In this document: piece by piece, positions 46,338-57,970 of the stretch
How positions within the stretch are numbered: the stretch's first letter is position 1
How the letters are laid out: each line of letters begins with the position of its first letter
Source: an uncultured Acidobacteriota bacterium
GTDB taxonomy: Bacteria; Acidobacteriota; Terriglobia; Bryobacterales; Bryobacteraceae
DNA: 64,000 bases
Direction of reading: 5' to 3'
Assembly (NCBI GenBank): GCA_902825945.1
Contig: CADECY010000001.1
Span: 62,001-126,000, forward strand
The notes under the pieces: generated by a model
Databases searched by the model: none
What the model saw: the letters and a program-made list of their open reading frames with translations, nothing else
Told to the model about the DNA's origin: nothing
Made by a program: the position numbers and the translations under genes

Positions 46338-48068
46338 CTAGCGCTTCTTCATGGGGGTGACCTTGGCGGCCCCGCCCTTCACTTCCTGCACGTGGACCGC
46401 TGTGTTCGCGGCCACGGCGATCTTCTCCTTGTGGCCGTCGGGCCACCGAATCTCGATCGCATCGGCCTTCGCCGCGGTGCCCAGCCCGAAGTGCAGCCGG
46501 AGCGTGCTCTGGCCCGAATAGCCGTTGCCGCCGTCCACTTCCCGCATCATGTTCAAAGCGCCGGCCTTCACGGTCACGCGGGCGCCCACGGCGTCCCGAT
46601 TCAGCTTGGCGCCCTCGAGCTTCAACTGGATCCAGTTGCCCGCGCCCTGTGCCTCGCCGTGATAAAGCAGTGCGGGCTGATCGGCGTTGGTTTGGTAGAA
46701 ATCGAGCTTGCCGTCGCTGTCGAAGTCGGCCACCGCGACCCCACGGCCGTCGAGATCGTTGTCGACTCCGGCATCCGCCGAGATGTCCTTGAACACCTGT
46801 CCGCCCACGTTCTTGAACATCACCTTCTTCTGGAATCCGCTCCACGTCATGTTGCCGATGGCCGGCCACGACGCGAGCTCCTGGAATTCCATCTTCGGAG
46901 AGATGATCGCTTCGAGCAATACTGGAATGTAATTATCCTTGCTGCGGGAGCGCAGCCCGTTGGTGGCGAAGATGTCGAGCCAGCCGTCGTTGTCGAAATC
47001 GCCGAACTTGGATCCCCAGCCCCAGAGCGTGTTGCAGGTATTGGTCTCCTTGGAGACATCGCTGAAGGTGCCGTCGCCGTTGTTGTGCCACAGCATGTTG
47101 CACTCTTTCATGTACTCGTCGGTGATGTTGGTGACGTAGATGTCGAGGAAGCCGTCGTTGTCGTAGTCGCCCACTTCGGCGTTCATGCCCTTGCGGGTAT
47201 CGAAGCCGCCCATCGCCTTGGTGGTCACTTCGGTGAACGTGCCATTGCCGTTGTTCCAATACATGCGATCGGTGCCGTAGTCGGCCGCGATGTAGATATC
47301 CTGCCAGCCGTCGTTGTTCAGGTCACCGTGGCCGAGGTCGAGCGTCCAGCCAGTGTGTTTGGAGAATCCGGCCTTTTCGGTCACCTCGGTGAAGCTGCCG
47401 TTGCCGTTGTTGTGCCACAGCGTGACGCCGCCGCCGTTCACGGCGTTGTCGAGATCGTTCGGAAGCACCTTGGTGGTGGTCAGTTCGATGAGGCTCACCG
47501 GCTTGAAGTAGTTGCCGAACATGACATCGAGCCAGCCGTCGTTGTCGTAGTCGAACGAGATCACCGCGATCGAATTCCCGAACTTGTTGAAGCCGGTGGA
47601 CGCGGTGACGTCCTTGAACTTGCCGTTGCGCTCGTTGTGATACAGGATCGGCGTGCCGAAGCGGGCGACGAGGAGATCGCGCCAGCCGTCGTTGTCGTAG
47701 TCGAACCACATCGCGTCGGCGCAAATCGACTTCGGGTCGTTGCCGCCGGTCACGCCAGCTTCCGCCGCGATATCCGTGAACTTCAAGCCGCCGTCGTTGC
47801 GATAGAGACGATGCTTGGTCCCCTTGTCGGAGTTGACGACAAAGAGATCATCATCGCCGTCGTTGTCGAAGTCGCCCACCGCGGACGCAGCGCCGCCGGA
47901 GGTGAACATGCCGAGCACGTCGCCATGCTTGCCCTCGAACTTGCGGGTGGCGTGAACGTTGCGGACCCCGGCCTTCTCGCCGATCTCGGTGAACTTGATC
48001 CGGCTCTGCAGCCCGTTGAACGCCAGCGCGGTGATTCCCAGCGCGAAAAGGATGAAAGTGCGTTTCAC
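46338..48068 (-). CDS. CRTAC1 family protein (FG-GAP/VCBS propeller plus ASPIC/UnbV)
   Basis: 576 residues. Signal peptide at 1-17. At least seven calcium-loop blades are recognisable (DFDNDGDDDLF, DYDNDGWRDLL, DYDNDGWLDVM, DLNNDGWQDIY, DYDNDGFLDIY, DFDNDGWLDIF, DFDSDGKLDFY), consistent with a closed propeller. The ASPIC/UnbV domain (about 475-560) contains VGARVTVKAGAL, STLRLHFGLG and IRWPDGHKEKI. It is similar along its length to the 48800-50530 product, so the two look like tandem duplicates. A TPR-protein gene lies 9 bp upstream and the TPR/FG-GAP giant 12 bp downstream. Confidence 0.9.
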   Translation of the reverse strand: MKRTFILFALGITALAFNGLQSRIKFTEIGEKAGVRNVHATRKFEGKHGDVLGMFTSGGAASAVGDFDNDGDDDLFVVNSDKGTKHRLYRNDGGLKFTDIAAEAGVTGGNDPKSICADAMWFDYDNDGWRDLLVARFGTPILYHNERNGKFKDVTASTGFNKFGNSIAVISFDYDNDGWLDVMFGNYFKPVSLIELTTTKVLPNDLDNAVNGGGVTLWHNNGNGSFTEVTEKAGFSKHTGWTLDLGHGDLNNDGWQDIYIAADYGTDRMYWNNGNGTFTEVTTKAMGGFDTRKGMNAEVGDYDNDGFLDIYVTNITDEYMKECNMLWHNNGDGTFSDVSKETNTCNTLWGWGSKFGDFDNDGWLDIFATNGLRSRSKDNYIPVLLEAIISPKMEFQELASWPAIGNMTWSGFQKKVMFKNVGGQVFKDISADAGVDNDLDGRGVAVADFDSDGKLDFYQTNADQPALLYHGEAQGAGNWIQLKLEGAKLNRDAVGARVTVKAGALNMMREVDGGNGYSGQSTLRLHFGLGTAAKADAIEIRWPDGHKEKIAVAANTAVHVQEVKGGAAKVTPMKKR

Positions 48069-48077
48069 GGTTGTTCG

Positions 48078-48803
48078 TTACTTCCAGAGGTCGATCAGAT
48101 TGGTGTCGACCCGCTTGTTCGGATCGTAGGCGTCGGTGATGGCCGCGTTCAACTCGTCGGGAGTCTTGGTGAGCCGGGCCTTCAGGAGTGCGTTGTCGGG
48201 AAATTGCTTGGCGCCCTCGGCCCACATCGCCTTGGCGCGGTCGAACTCGTCGTTCTTCCAGTAGCCGTCACCGAGCGAGAGGTAGGAGCGCGAGTGATAG
48301 TGCTGCTTCTTGACGGACTTCTGCATCTGCAAAGCCTTTTCGAGGTCGGCGATGCCGAGCGGCATGCGCTTGAAGATTTTCGGCCAGAACAGGTAGGCGT
48401 TGCCGCGGGTGTAGAGCGCGATCCAGGTGGGTTCGATCTCGATCGACTTCGAGAAGTGCCCAAGCGAAGTGTTCGCCAGCAGCACCTGCGTGATGGAGCC
48501 CGCGACCGGGATCTTGTCGACGTAGGCGAAACCGAGGTTCAGATAGAGGTACGGCGACTTGGCGTTCTCGGCAGCGAGCGCTTCGAACACTTTGATGGCG
48601 CGATCATGCTGCTTGGAGGCGATCACCGCCATACGGTACTCGCTTCCCCATTTGACGCTGTTCGGCTCGGACTTCAACTGCTGCTCGAGGATACCCAGCG
48701 CTTTGTCGTAGTCCTTGGCCGCGAGCGGCGTGGCGTAGTCGGGATCGGCGGCGCGCAGCATTCCGCCCGCCAGCAGGGTCAGGGTGAAAACGGTTCTCAT
48801 CAT
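48078..48803 (-). CDS. Exported TPR protein
   Basis: 241 residues. Signal peptide at 1-17 (TLTLLAGGMLRAADP). The rest is helical, with TPR-like pairs: AKDYDKALGILEQQLKSEP, EYRMAVIASKQHDRAIKVFEAL and FDRAKAMWAEGAKQFP. It is a small periplasmic or outer-membrane-associated adaptor. Its start overlaps the preceding CRTAC1 stop by 4 bp, and the next CRTAC1 gene follows after 9 bp. Sandwiched between two paralogous propellers, it probably mediates their assembly (inference). Confidence 0.78.
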   Translation of the reverse strand: MMRTVFTLTLLAGGMLRAADPDYATPLAAKDYDKALGILEQQLKSEPNSVKWGSEYRMAVIASKQHDRAIKVFEALAAENAKSPYLYLNLGFAYVDKIPVAGSITQVLLANTSLGHFSKSIEIEPTWIALYTRGNAYLFWPKIFKRMPLGIADLEKALQMQKSVKKQHYHSRSYLSLGDGYWKNDEFDRAKAMWAEGAKQFPDNALLKARLTKTPDELNAAITDAYDPNKRVDTNLIDLWK

Positions 48804-50510
48804 TTCGCCTTCGGGGTCCAGACGGACGGCTTGCCGCCCTCGGAAATCTTGTAAATCTTGTTCGAAGCCAGGGCTTCGAAGGTTTGCTTTTCGCCGCTTG
48901 GCCAGCGGATCTCGACTTTGTCGGCCTTCACCGCATCCGCCATTCCGGCGTGCACCGCGAGCGTGCTTTGGCTCGCGAATCCATTGCCGCCATTGACGAA
49001 GTGGGAGGTCGTGCGGCCGCCCGCGGTCACTTTGACCACCGCACCCACGGCCGCGCGGTTCGACTTGCGGCCTTCCAATTGGAACTCGATCCAGTTCCGC
49101 ACCGGAGCGGTATTGCGGTAGAGGAACGGCTCGGAGTTGGCGTTGGACACCAGCATATCGAGCCGGCCATCGTGATCGAAGTCGGCGATCGCGATACCGC
49201 GGCCGTCCTTGGTCGAATCGATGCCGTGTTGCGGAGCGGTGTCCTTGAAAATCTGGCCGCGCTGATTGTGGAAGAGGCGCTTTTTCTGGTATCCGCTGAG
49301 GCTCTTGTTGCCCATCGGAGGCCAGTTGCGCGCATCGGCGAAGTCGATATTCGGCTTGATCACCATGTTGAAGATGTCGGGCACGTAGCTATCCTTGCCT
49401 GCCGACACCCAGCCGTTCACAACGTAGATATCCTGCCAGCCGTCGTTGTCGTGATCGAAGAATTTCGCCGCCCAGCCCCAGCCGGTGTCATAGACATTCA
49501 ACTCGCGGCTCACGTCGGTGAAGGTGAGGTTCCCATTGTTCTTCCACAGGAAATTGCCTTCGCGCATGTAGTCGTCGGTGATGTTGGTGACGTAGATGTC
49601 GAAGAAGCCGTCGCCGTCGAAATCGCCCCAGTCGGTGTTCATCCCCTTCTTGGAGTCGATTCCGATCGCCTTTTCGGTGATGTCCTGGAACGTTCCGTCG
49701 CCGTTGTTGAGGAAGAAGCGATCGGTACCGAAGTCGGCGGCCACGTAGAGATCGTCGTCGCCATCGTTGTCGGCGTCGGCGTGGCCGAGGTCGAGTGTCC
49801 AGCCGTGAAGCACGAGCCCGGCCTGCTTGGTGGCATCGGTGAAGTGGCCCTTGCCGTCGTTGCGATAGAGCGTGAGCCCGCCACCGTTGTTTGCCGTTTC
49901 GAAGCTTTCCGGGAAGAATCGCGGGGTTTTCGGGTCGAAGATATCGATGGGCTGGAAGTAGGCGCCCACGAACAGATCGAGATCGCCATCGTGGTCGTAG
50001 TCGAAGGCGATCGAGGTGATCGCGTTCGAGTATCCGCTGATGCCCGATTGCTTGGTCACGTCGCGGAACTTGCCACCGCCGAGGTTCTCGAAGAGCAGGC
50101 TGTGCCCGAAGCGGACCAGGAACAGGTCCTGTTTCCCGTCGGCATTGAAGTCGAACCAAAGTGCATCGGCTGATGCATTGTTGGCGTCATTGCCAGTGCC
50201 GAGGCCGGAGCCTTCGGTTACGTCCGTGAACGTGAAATCGCCGTTGTTGCGATAGAGCCGGTTCCTGCCGGTCTTCGACGAGTCGGTGAGGAAGACGTCT
50301 TCCCAGCCGTCGTTGTCGAAGTCCGCGACCGCGGCCGAGGCGCCGAGCGCCGTGTAGCCCGACATGATGTGGGCGTACGGATTCTCGAAGGCGCGGTTGG
50401 TGTGCTTGAACCGGATCCCCGCCTTTTCGGTGGCATCTTCGAACCACTTCGGGCCGCCACCGTTGGCGGCGGCAAACAGCGATCCGGCGGCGATCGCGGC
50501 GCACAAAGCT

Positions 50511-50530
<20 letters not shown>
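48800..50530 (-). CDS. CRTAC1 family protein (FG-GAP/VCBS propeller plus ASPIC/UnbV)
   Basis: 576 residues. Signal peptide at 1-20 (LCAAIAAGSLFAAANG). Blades carry calcium loops DFDNDGWEDVF, DFNADGKQDLF, DYDHDGDLDLF, DADNDGDDDLY, DFDGDGFFDIY, DHDNDGWQDIY and DFDHDGRLDML. The ASPIC/UnbV domain (about 475-555) contains VGAVVKVTAGGR, STLAVHAGM and IRWPSGEKQTF. It has the same length and blade order as the 46338-48068 product. Its start overlaps the upstream 776-residue CRTAC1 gene by 20 bp. Confidence 0.9.
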
Positions 50531-52841
<2,311 letters not shown>

Positions 52842-53053
52842 TAGAATGTGAGGTTTGCGCAGGCCGCAGGCGGCGGCTCCACGCTCTAAATAGACAGCGG
52901 CCAGTACTGTATTTGCATTATGGATGGGCCGGGCGGCCGGGCGGGTGCTCGCTATCCTCCCTACATCTCAGGCCATGTGTCAGCGGCTACCCTAGTCCCA
53001 AACGCAAAAGTAGCTTCAAAACATGTCCGCCACGCGGTAAAATTTCAAGAAGC
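52842..53053. promoter_or_regulatory. Divergent control region, CRTAC1 operon / TonB receptor
   Basis: 212 bp without a gene. On the plus side TAAAAT (53038-53043), preceded by GG, lies 10 bases before GTG 53054. On the minus side no clear ribosome-binding site is seen and TATTTA (around 52890) is only a weak -10 candidate. A shared region would coordinate the two units. Confidence 0.35.
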
Positions 53054-56000
53054 GTGTTCTTGCAACTGAGTTTCATCTTGGTCCTGACCGCCGCCACCTT
53101 GGCGGCTCAGACCACCACCGGGCGTTTCACCGGTTCCATCCTCGATCCCTCGACTTCGCGCGTGCCGAATGCGGCGGTCCGCGCGGTGAACGAGGCCAAC
53201 GGCTTCCGTCTCGAGACGAAATCCGGCCCGCAAGGCCAATACGTTCTGCCGCTGCTGCCGATCGGCCAATACCGGATCGAGGTTGAGGCGGCGGGCTTCG
53301 CCAAGGAGATCGTCACAGGATTGTCGCTCCAGGTGGATCAGACGCTACGCATCAATATCCAGCTCCAGCCGGCAAGTGTCGCGCAGGAGGTTACGATCAC
53401 CGGGCAGCCTCCGTTGGTCGATACCGAGTCCGGGTCGAAGGGCACGGTCATCGAGAACAAGCGCATCGTCGATCTGCCGCTCAACGGGCGCCAGTTCCTC
53501 GAACTCGCCAAGCTGACGCCCGGCGTCACCCAGAATGCGGGCGGATCGCTGCGCGCCGAGTTCACCGGGAACCTCGCCGGACCGGCGATCACCGTCTACG
53601 GAGCCCGCGAATCAGACAACTTCTACTCGATCGACGGTGTTTCGGCGAACGATCGCTTCTACAACTCGCCCACCGTGCTGCCGTCGGTCGACGCGGTGGC
53701 CGAGTTCAAGGTGCAGTCGTCGAGCTACTCGGCCGAATCCGGCGGCCAGGGCGGCGCCAACATCAACATGCAGATCAAGTCGGGCACGGACAAGGTGCAT
53801 GGCTCGATCTTCCATTTCTTCCGCAACAACAAGCTCGATGCCCGGAATCCGTTCGATCTGCTGAGCAGCAAGACTCCCGGATTCCAACAGAACCAGTACG
53901 GCGCGACGGTGGGCGGTCCGATTCAAAAGTCGAAGACGTACGGATTCGCTTCATGGGAAGGACTGCGGATCCGCAAGACGGTGACACAGCTCCAGACCGT
54001 GCCGACACTCGCCATGCGAACGGGTGATTTTCGCGAGATCCGTGCACCGGGCGCCGCGATCGGCCGTGTGATCGATCCGCTGACCAACCAGGAGTTTGCG
54101 ACTCAGAACGTGATTCCCGCCGGCAGGATCGATCCGACCGCGCGCCGCCTGCTCGACCTGATCCCGCTGCCGAATCGCGGCAATGGCGTCTCGCTCAACT
54201 ACATTGCGCAGCCCAAGGAAGAAAACACCACCGATCAGGGGATCGTCCGTATTGACCGTTACTACAACGACAAGGATCGCGTCTACGGGCGCGCGGTGAG
54301 CGCCAACGCGGAAGGTTTCAGTCCGCTGGGGACGCGGAACGTGCTCGGAAATCCGCGTGCGGCGATTCCGGGCTTCGGCAACTTCATCGGCCTGAACAGC
54401 CGGAACGGCGCGATCGTCTGGACTCGGACCTTCAGCTCCCGGCTGCTCGGCGAGGGCCGTCTCGGATACAACCGGGTCTCAGGCGGGCAGCTTCCCCAGA
54501 ACTCGGGAAACAACTTCGCGCGCGACGCGAATCTGCGGGGTATTCCGGACCTGAAGCCCGAATATCGCGGCTTTCCGCGCTTCTCGATCGCCGGCTATCC
54601 CGAGTTCGGCGATATCGAGTTCAACATCGTGCGCCGGAACAACGAATACTCGGGTGAGTACGTACTTTCCTATGTGCGTCCGCGCCACGCCTACAAGCTG
54701 GGTGGATTCTACCGGCGGGTACAGTTCGCGCCACAAAGCTTCCAGATTCCGCGCGGCCAATACCAGTTCGGCGGCGCGACCACGGGTGCATTCTCCGGCA
54801 ACGCGCTGGCCGATTTCCTGATGGGCCACCCCGACACGGTGAACCTCGCAACGATCGACGAGGGCTACATGTCGGGCAACGAGTACGCGTGGTTCGCGCA
54901 GACGGATTGGCGCGCGTCACAAAAGCTCACGATCAATCTCGGCATGCGGTACGAGTTCTTCGGCACGCTGCACGAGAAGTACGACCGCCTGTCGACCTTC
55001 GATCCCGCCACGCGTACGTTCATCATCTCGAGCCACGACGGTAAACCGGCGGACCCGCGCTTCGTCATCCCGGTCTCCGGCTACAGCCAGAAAGAAATCT
55101 CGGTCACGAATCCCGCGGGTACGTTCCGGTTCCCAGTGAAGACCACCGAGGAACTCGGGCTGCCCCGCGGCATCATCAACAACGATCGCAACAACTGGGC
55201 ACCGCGCTTCGGCTTCGCCTTCGATCCGTTCGCCAACGGGCAAAACGTGATCCGCGGCGGATACGGCATCTTTTACTCACGCCCGATGTACTCCACGCGA
55301 GCCCTGCTCGGCACCCAGCCACCCTATTCGAATCGCTTCCAGCGTCAGTTCGCCAACGCGGGCACGGCCGCCGCGCCTTCGACGATCGCCAACGCGGCGT
55401 CTTCGTTCCCGACGCCCACACTGATCAATACCAGTCAATTCCCGGATGTGAACTTCCGCACCGGCTACGTACAACAGTGGAACCTCACACTCGAGCGCGC
55501 TCTGCCCGGCAACATGCTGCTGAGCGTGTCGTATGTGGGCTCGAAGGGAACCAGCCTGTTCAGCAATCGGCTCTACAACTATCCGCGTCCCGGCGCCGAA
55601 CTCGGCGGAAACGTGCCCGCCAATCGTGGCGCGAATCCGAACATCGGCATTCCCGGCGGACCCACTGGCTTCACGGGCGGCCCGCCGCCCGAGATCCGTG
55701 TGCAAGGTCCGGCGTTTCTACGCTTCGACGCACTGCCCGAGTCTCCCGGTCTTTTCTACACGTTCCAGATGACCTCGAACGGCTTCTCGAACTACCATTC
55801 GGGCAGCGTGCGCCTCGAGAAGCGCTATGCCAAGGGCTTGACGCTCGACTCGAGCTACACATGGTCGAAGTCGCTCGACAACGATTCGCTCGGGATCCCG
55901 GTGGCGGATTCGTCGTCGAGCGATCAGAACCCGTTTGACAAGTCGTTCGAGAAGGCCCGTTCGTCGTTCGACGTGCGGCAGCGCTTCGTCGCGAGCTTCG

Positions 56001-56596
56001 CCTATGACCTGCCGCTCGGCAAGAGCGTCATCGGCCGCGATTGGCAACTCGGCGGCATTATCACGGCGGAGACCGGGCTTCCATTCACCGTGAATCTGAA
56101 CGGCGACTACTACGGCATCGGGTCGAGCCGACGCGGCCGGCCGGATCTCGCGGGAGATCCGAACAGCGGAACCCGCACGGCGGAACGATGGTTCAACACT
56201 TCCGCGTTCGTGCTGCCGCCGGTTGCGGTGACGTCATTCCCGTTTCTGTTCGTGCCGGGCCCGGATTTCCTGCGCCGCACCCCCACGCCGCTCGGCACAT
56301 TCGGCAACGCAGGGCGCAACATCGTCGATTCCGACGGCGTCGCCACCGCGAATCTGTCGCTGCTCAAGAGCTTCCGCGTGCGCGAGCGCGCCACGGTGCA
56401 GTTCCGCGCGGAGGTGTTCAACATGCTGAACCATGCCAACTACGGGTTCCCGAATCGCGAGTTCCTGGTGCCGCCGGCGCAGGTGGTCCTGAGTCCGGCA
56501 TGGGACCGGCGGACGCTGAACCCGGACTTCGGCAAGATCTCGAACACGCGAATCGATTCGCGGCAGATCCAGTTCGCGATCAAAATCCTGTTCTGA
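53054..56596 (+). CDS. Oar-like TonB-dependent receptor
   Basis: 1180 residues from GTG 53054, chosen because a signal peptide (VFLQLSFILVLTAATLAAQ) begins there. The open frame continues upstream without homology. The carboxypeptidase-regulatory domain is at about 20-110 (GSILDPSTSRVPNAAVRAV). The plug is at about 130-260 (LPLNGRQFLELAKLTPGV; YSIDGVSANDRF). A large outer-membrane barrel ends in FAIKILF, with the C-terminal Phe. It imports or binds an unidentified ligand with TonB energy. It is divergent from the CRTAC1/cytochrome operon. Its stop codon is one base from that of the convergent methyltransferase gene. Confidence 0.92.
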   Translation: MFLQLSFILVLTAATLAAQTTTGRFTGSILDPSTSRVPNAAVRAVNEANGFRLETKSGPQGQYVLPLLPIGQYRIEVEAAGFAKEIVTGLSLQVDQTLRINIQLQPASVAQEVTITGQPPLVDTESGSKGTVIENKRIVDLPLNGRQFLELAKLTPGVTQNAGGSLRAEFTGNLAGPAITVYGARESDNFYSIDGVSANDRFYNSPTVLPSVDAVAEFKVQSSSYSAESGGQGGANINMQIKSGTDKVHGSIFHFFRNNKLDARNPFDLLSSKTPGFQQNQYGATVGGPIQKSKTYGFASWEGLRIRKTVTQLQTVPTLAMRTGDFREIRAPGAAIGRVIDPLTNQEFATQNVIPAGRIDPTARRLLDLIPLPNRGNGVSLNYIAQPKEENTTDQGIVRIDRYYNDKDRVYGRAVSANAEGFSPLGTRNVLGNPRAAIPGFGNFIGLNSRNGAIVWTRTFSSRLLGEGRLGYNRVSGGQLPQNSGNNFARDANLRGIPDLKPEYRGFPRFSIAGYPEFGDIEFNIVRRNNEYSGEYVLSYVRPRHAYKLGGFYRRVQFAPQSFQIPRGQYQFGGATTGAFSGNALADFLMGHPDTVNLATIDEGYMSGNEYAWFAQTDWRASQKLTINLGMRYEFFGTLHEKYDRLSTFDPATRTFIISSHDGKPADPRFVIPVSGYSQKEISVTNPAGTFRFPVKTTEELGLPRGIINNDRNNWAPRFGFAFDPFANGQNVIRGGYGIFYSRPMYSTRALLGTQPPYSNRFQRQFANAGTAAAPSTIANAASSFPTPTLINTSQFPDVNFRTGYVQQWNLTLERALPGNMLLSVSYVGSKGTSLFSNRLYNYPRPGAELGGNVPANRGANPNIGIPGGPTGFTGGPPPEIRVQGPAFLRFDALPESPGLFYTFQMTSNGFSNYHSGSVRLEKRYAKGLTLDSSYTWSKSLDNDSLGIPVADSSSSDQNPFDKSFEKARSSFDVRQRFVASFAYDLPLGKSVIGRDWQLGGIITAETGLPFTVNLNGDYYGIGSSRRGRPDLAGDPNSGTRTAERWFNTSAFVLPPVAVTSFPFLFVPGPDFLRRTPTPLGTFGNAGRNIVDSDGVATANLSLLKSFRVRERATVQFRAEVFNMLNHANYGFPNREFLVPPAQVVLSPAWDRRTLNPDFGKISNTRIDSRQIQFAIKILF

Positions 56597-56597
56597 G

Positions 56598-57452
56598 CTA
56601 CTCCGGCTTCACTCCGCAGTAGCGAACGACGCGGACCACCTCGAGCCCGAAATCCGAACGGGCCATCGGTTCCTCGTAGCGGACCACGCGGAGGCCGGGG
56701 AACAACTTCGGCAACTCTCCCGTGTCGAAGACGACCCCTCCACCGATCGCGCGGCCCTCGGTGGCATCGCGATGCGTGCCCTCGATGATGACTACGCCGC
56801 CGGGCCGCAACGCGCGCTCCACGCGCTCGGTGAGTCCGCGTGCTCCAACGTAGCTCAACAGGATCAGATCCCAGCGGTCCTGTCCGAAGTCGAACTCGTC
56901 GATCGCCTTGATTTCGGTCGCGAGCCTCAGTCCGAGACTCTCGGCCGTGGATCGCGCCAGCGCGACCGCCTTCTGGGCGGGGTCGAAACCGGTGACCTGC
57001 CATCCTTGCTGAGCGAGCCAAATTGCGTTTCGGCCTTGGCCCATTCCCACATCGAGGGCCGTTCCTGCCTTGCGGCCTTTGGTCATCTCCACAAGGAAAG
57101 CGTTGGGCTCTGTATTGAACCTCGGCTTCGGACTGGTGAGTATCCGGTTCCAGCGTTGGATCTCCGCCCGTTTTCCCTCGGATCTGATGGCCGAAATCTG
57201 CTGACCGGCGTCCTCGGATGTCCGCCCACTCCGGATCAGGTGCGCCCGGTACTTGTCGAGGACATCTGGGGCTTGTTGTTCGGTTGGCGGAAGCTGGGTA
57301 TGCCAGAATCGGAACCGCTCATACGCCTGCTCCGCCGGCGGCAGGGACGCAATGCGTTGCTCGAGTTCCGCGGCGTTCCTCGGGATCGCCGGACCCTGCG
57401 CCAGAGCCGTGACGCAAACGATGAGCGCGAACGCACCGGGCGTATGGAACAT
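56598..57452 (-). CDS. SAM-dependent methyltransferase, possibly exported
   Basis: 284 residues from ATG 57452. The first 19 residues (FALIVCVTALAQ) look like a signal peptide, which is unusual for a SAM enzyme. The class I fold begins at about 130 with motif I ALDVGMGQGRNAIWLAQQG, then GFDPAQ and WDLILLSYVG, with RPGGVVIIEGTH as the post-motif strand. The substrate is unknown. The open frame extends to 57749, but that upstream part belongs to an unrelated Uma2 gene remnant. ATG 57452 has a TACAGT -10 exactly six bases upstream. Confidence 0.82.
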   Translation of the reverse strand: MFHTPGAFALIVCVTALAQGPAIPRNAAELEQRIASLPPAEQAYERFRFWHTQLPPTEQQAPDVLDKYRAHLIRSGRTSEDAGQQISAIRSEGKRAEIQRWNRILTSPKPRFNTEPNAFLVEMTKGRKAGTALDVGMGQGRNAIWLAQQGWQVTGFDPAQKAVALARSTAESLGLRLATEIKAIDEFDFGQDRWDLILLSYVGARGLTERVERALRPGGVVIIEGTHRDATEGRAIGGGVVFDTGELPKLFPGLRVVRYEEPMARSDFGLEVVRVVRYCGVKPE

Positions 57453-57458
57453 CCCATC

Positions 57459-57487
57459 ACTGTAGAACCACTCGAACAGGTCCGCAA
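57459..57487 (-). promoter_or_regulatory. Promoter of the methyltransferase gene
   Basis: TTGCGG (57487-57482), a 17-bp spacer, then TACAGT (57464-57459), then six bases to ATG 57452. This is the best-spaced promoter in the window and predicts a leaderless mRNA. It lies inside the Uma2 remnant. Confidence 0.5.
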
Positions 57488-57641
57488 CGGGGAGAGCGGA
57501 ACCGGGAAGCAGGTCATCAGTGAGGACGCCGCCGACCGCCATCTTGCGCGGCTGCGAATCAGGGTAGTAGATGTCAACGCACTTGCGTTGCGGATCGGCC
57601 ACCCCCACGCGACGCGTACCGTGTGCAGGCAAAACTCGACC
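57468..57641 (-). pseudogene. Uma2-family endonuclease C-terminal remnant
   Basis: The minus strand encodes GRVLPAHGTRRVGVADPQRK, followed by CVDIYYPDSQPRKMAVGG and VLTDDLLPGSALPVADLFEW. This is the last third of a Uma2-type PD-(D/E)XK-fold protein: the VxxVDPxxxxVxVY strand and the LPGFxLPVxxLF ending. The upstream catalytic part is missing, and the frame runs on into the methyltransferase gene without a stop. It is a truncated gene, now serving as promoter DNA. Confidence 0.65.
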
Positions 57642-57970
57642 TTCTCGGCTAAACCGGCGCTCTGATGCCGAGAGGCGGCGAAGATCGTACGGCGGACGAA
57701 CCGGTGATGCCACTCCATCATGAGAGGGCCAACCCCAGGGCCTCTTCATGCGGCGTCATCGGGTCGCGAGGCGCGTCTGGCCCGTGCTGTGATTCACGCT
57801 GCACGCTGGCTACTCCAGCGGTACGCCGCGCACGAATTCGCACCGGTCACGTGTTCGAGGATAACCCCCTCGACGGCTGGTGAGGATGTTTGCCGCGAGC
57901 GAACCAGGGATCCGGTGAGTAGCCACTCGCCCGTCTCCTGAGCGAAAGCCCAGCGCCAGGCGGCCTTCGG
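57642..57970. other. Gene-less stretch
   Basis: About 330 bp between the Uma2 remnant and the phosphodiesterase gene. Open frames here are short and show no homology that I recognise. The sequence may hold further decayed coding DNA. No terminator with a clear T-tract was found. Confidence 0.4.

Noticed and set aside
45822-48854. 1010-codon plus-strand open frame across the CRTAC1 operon
   Set aside because: It spans several minus-strand genes and their short spacers; its product is a Val/Glu/Arg-rich antisense shadow without motifs.
57453-57749. Methyltransferase N-terminal extension
   Set aside because: The extension encodes a Uma2 C-terminus, an unrelated family, and a signal peptide plus promoter precede ATG 57452.
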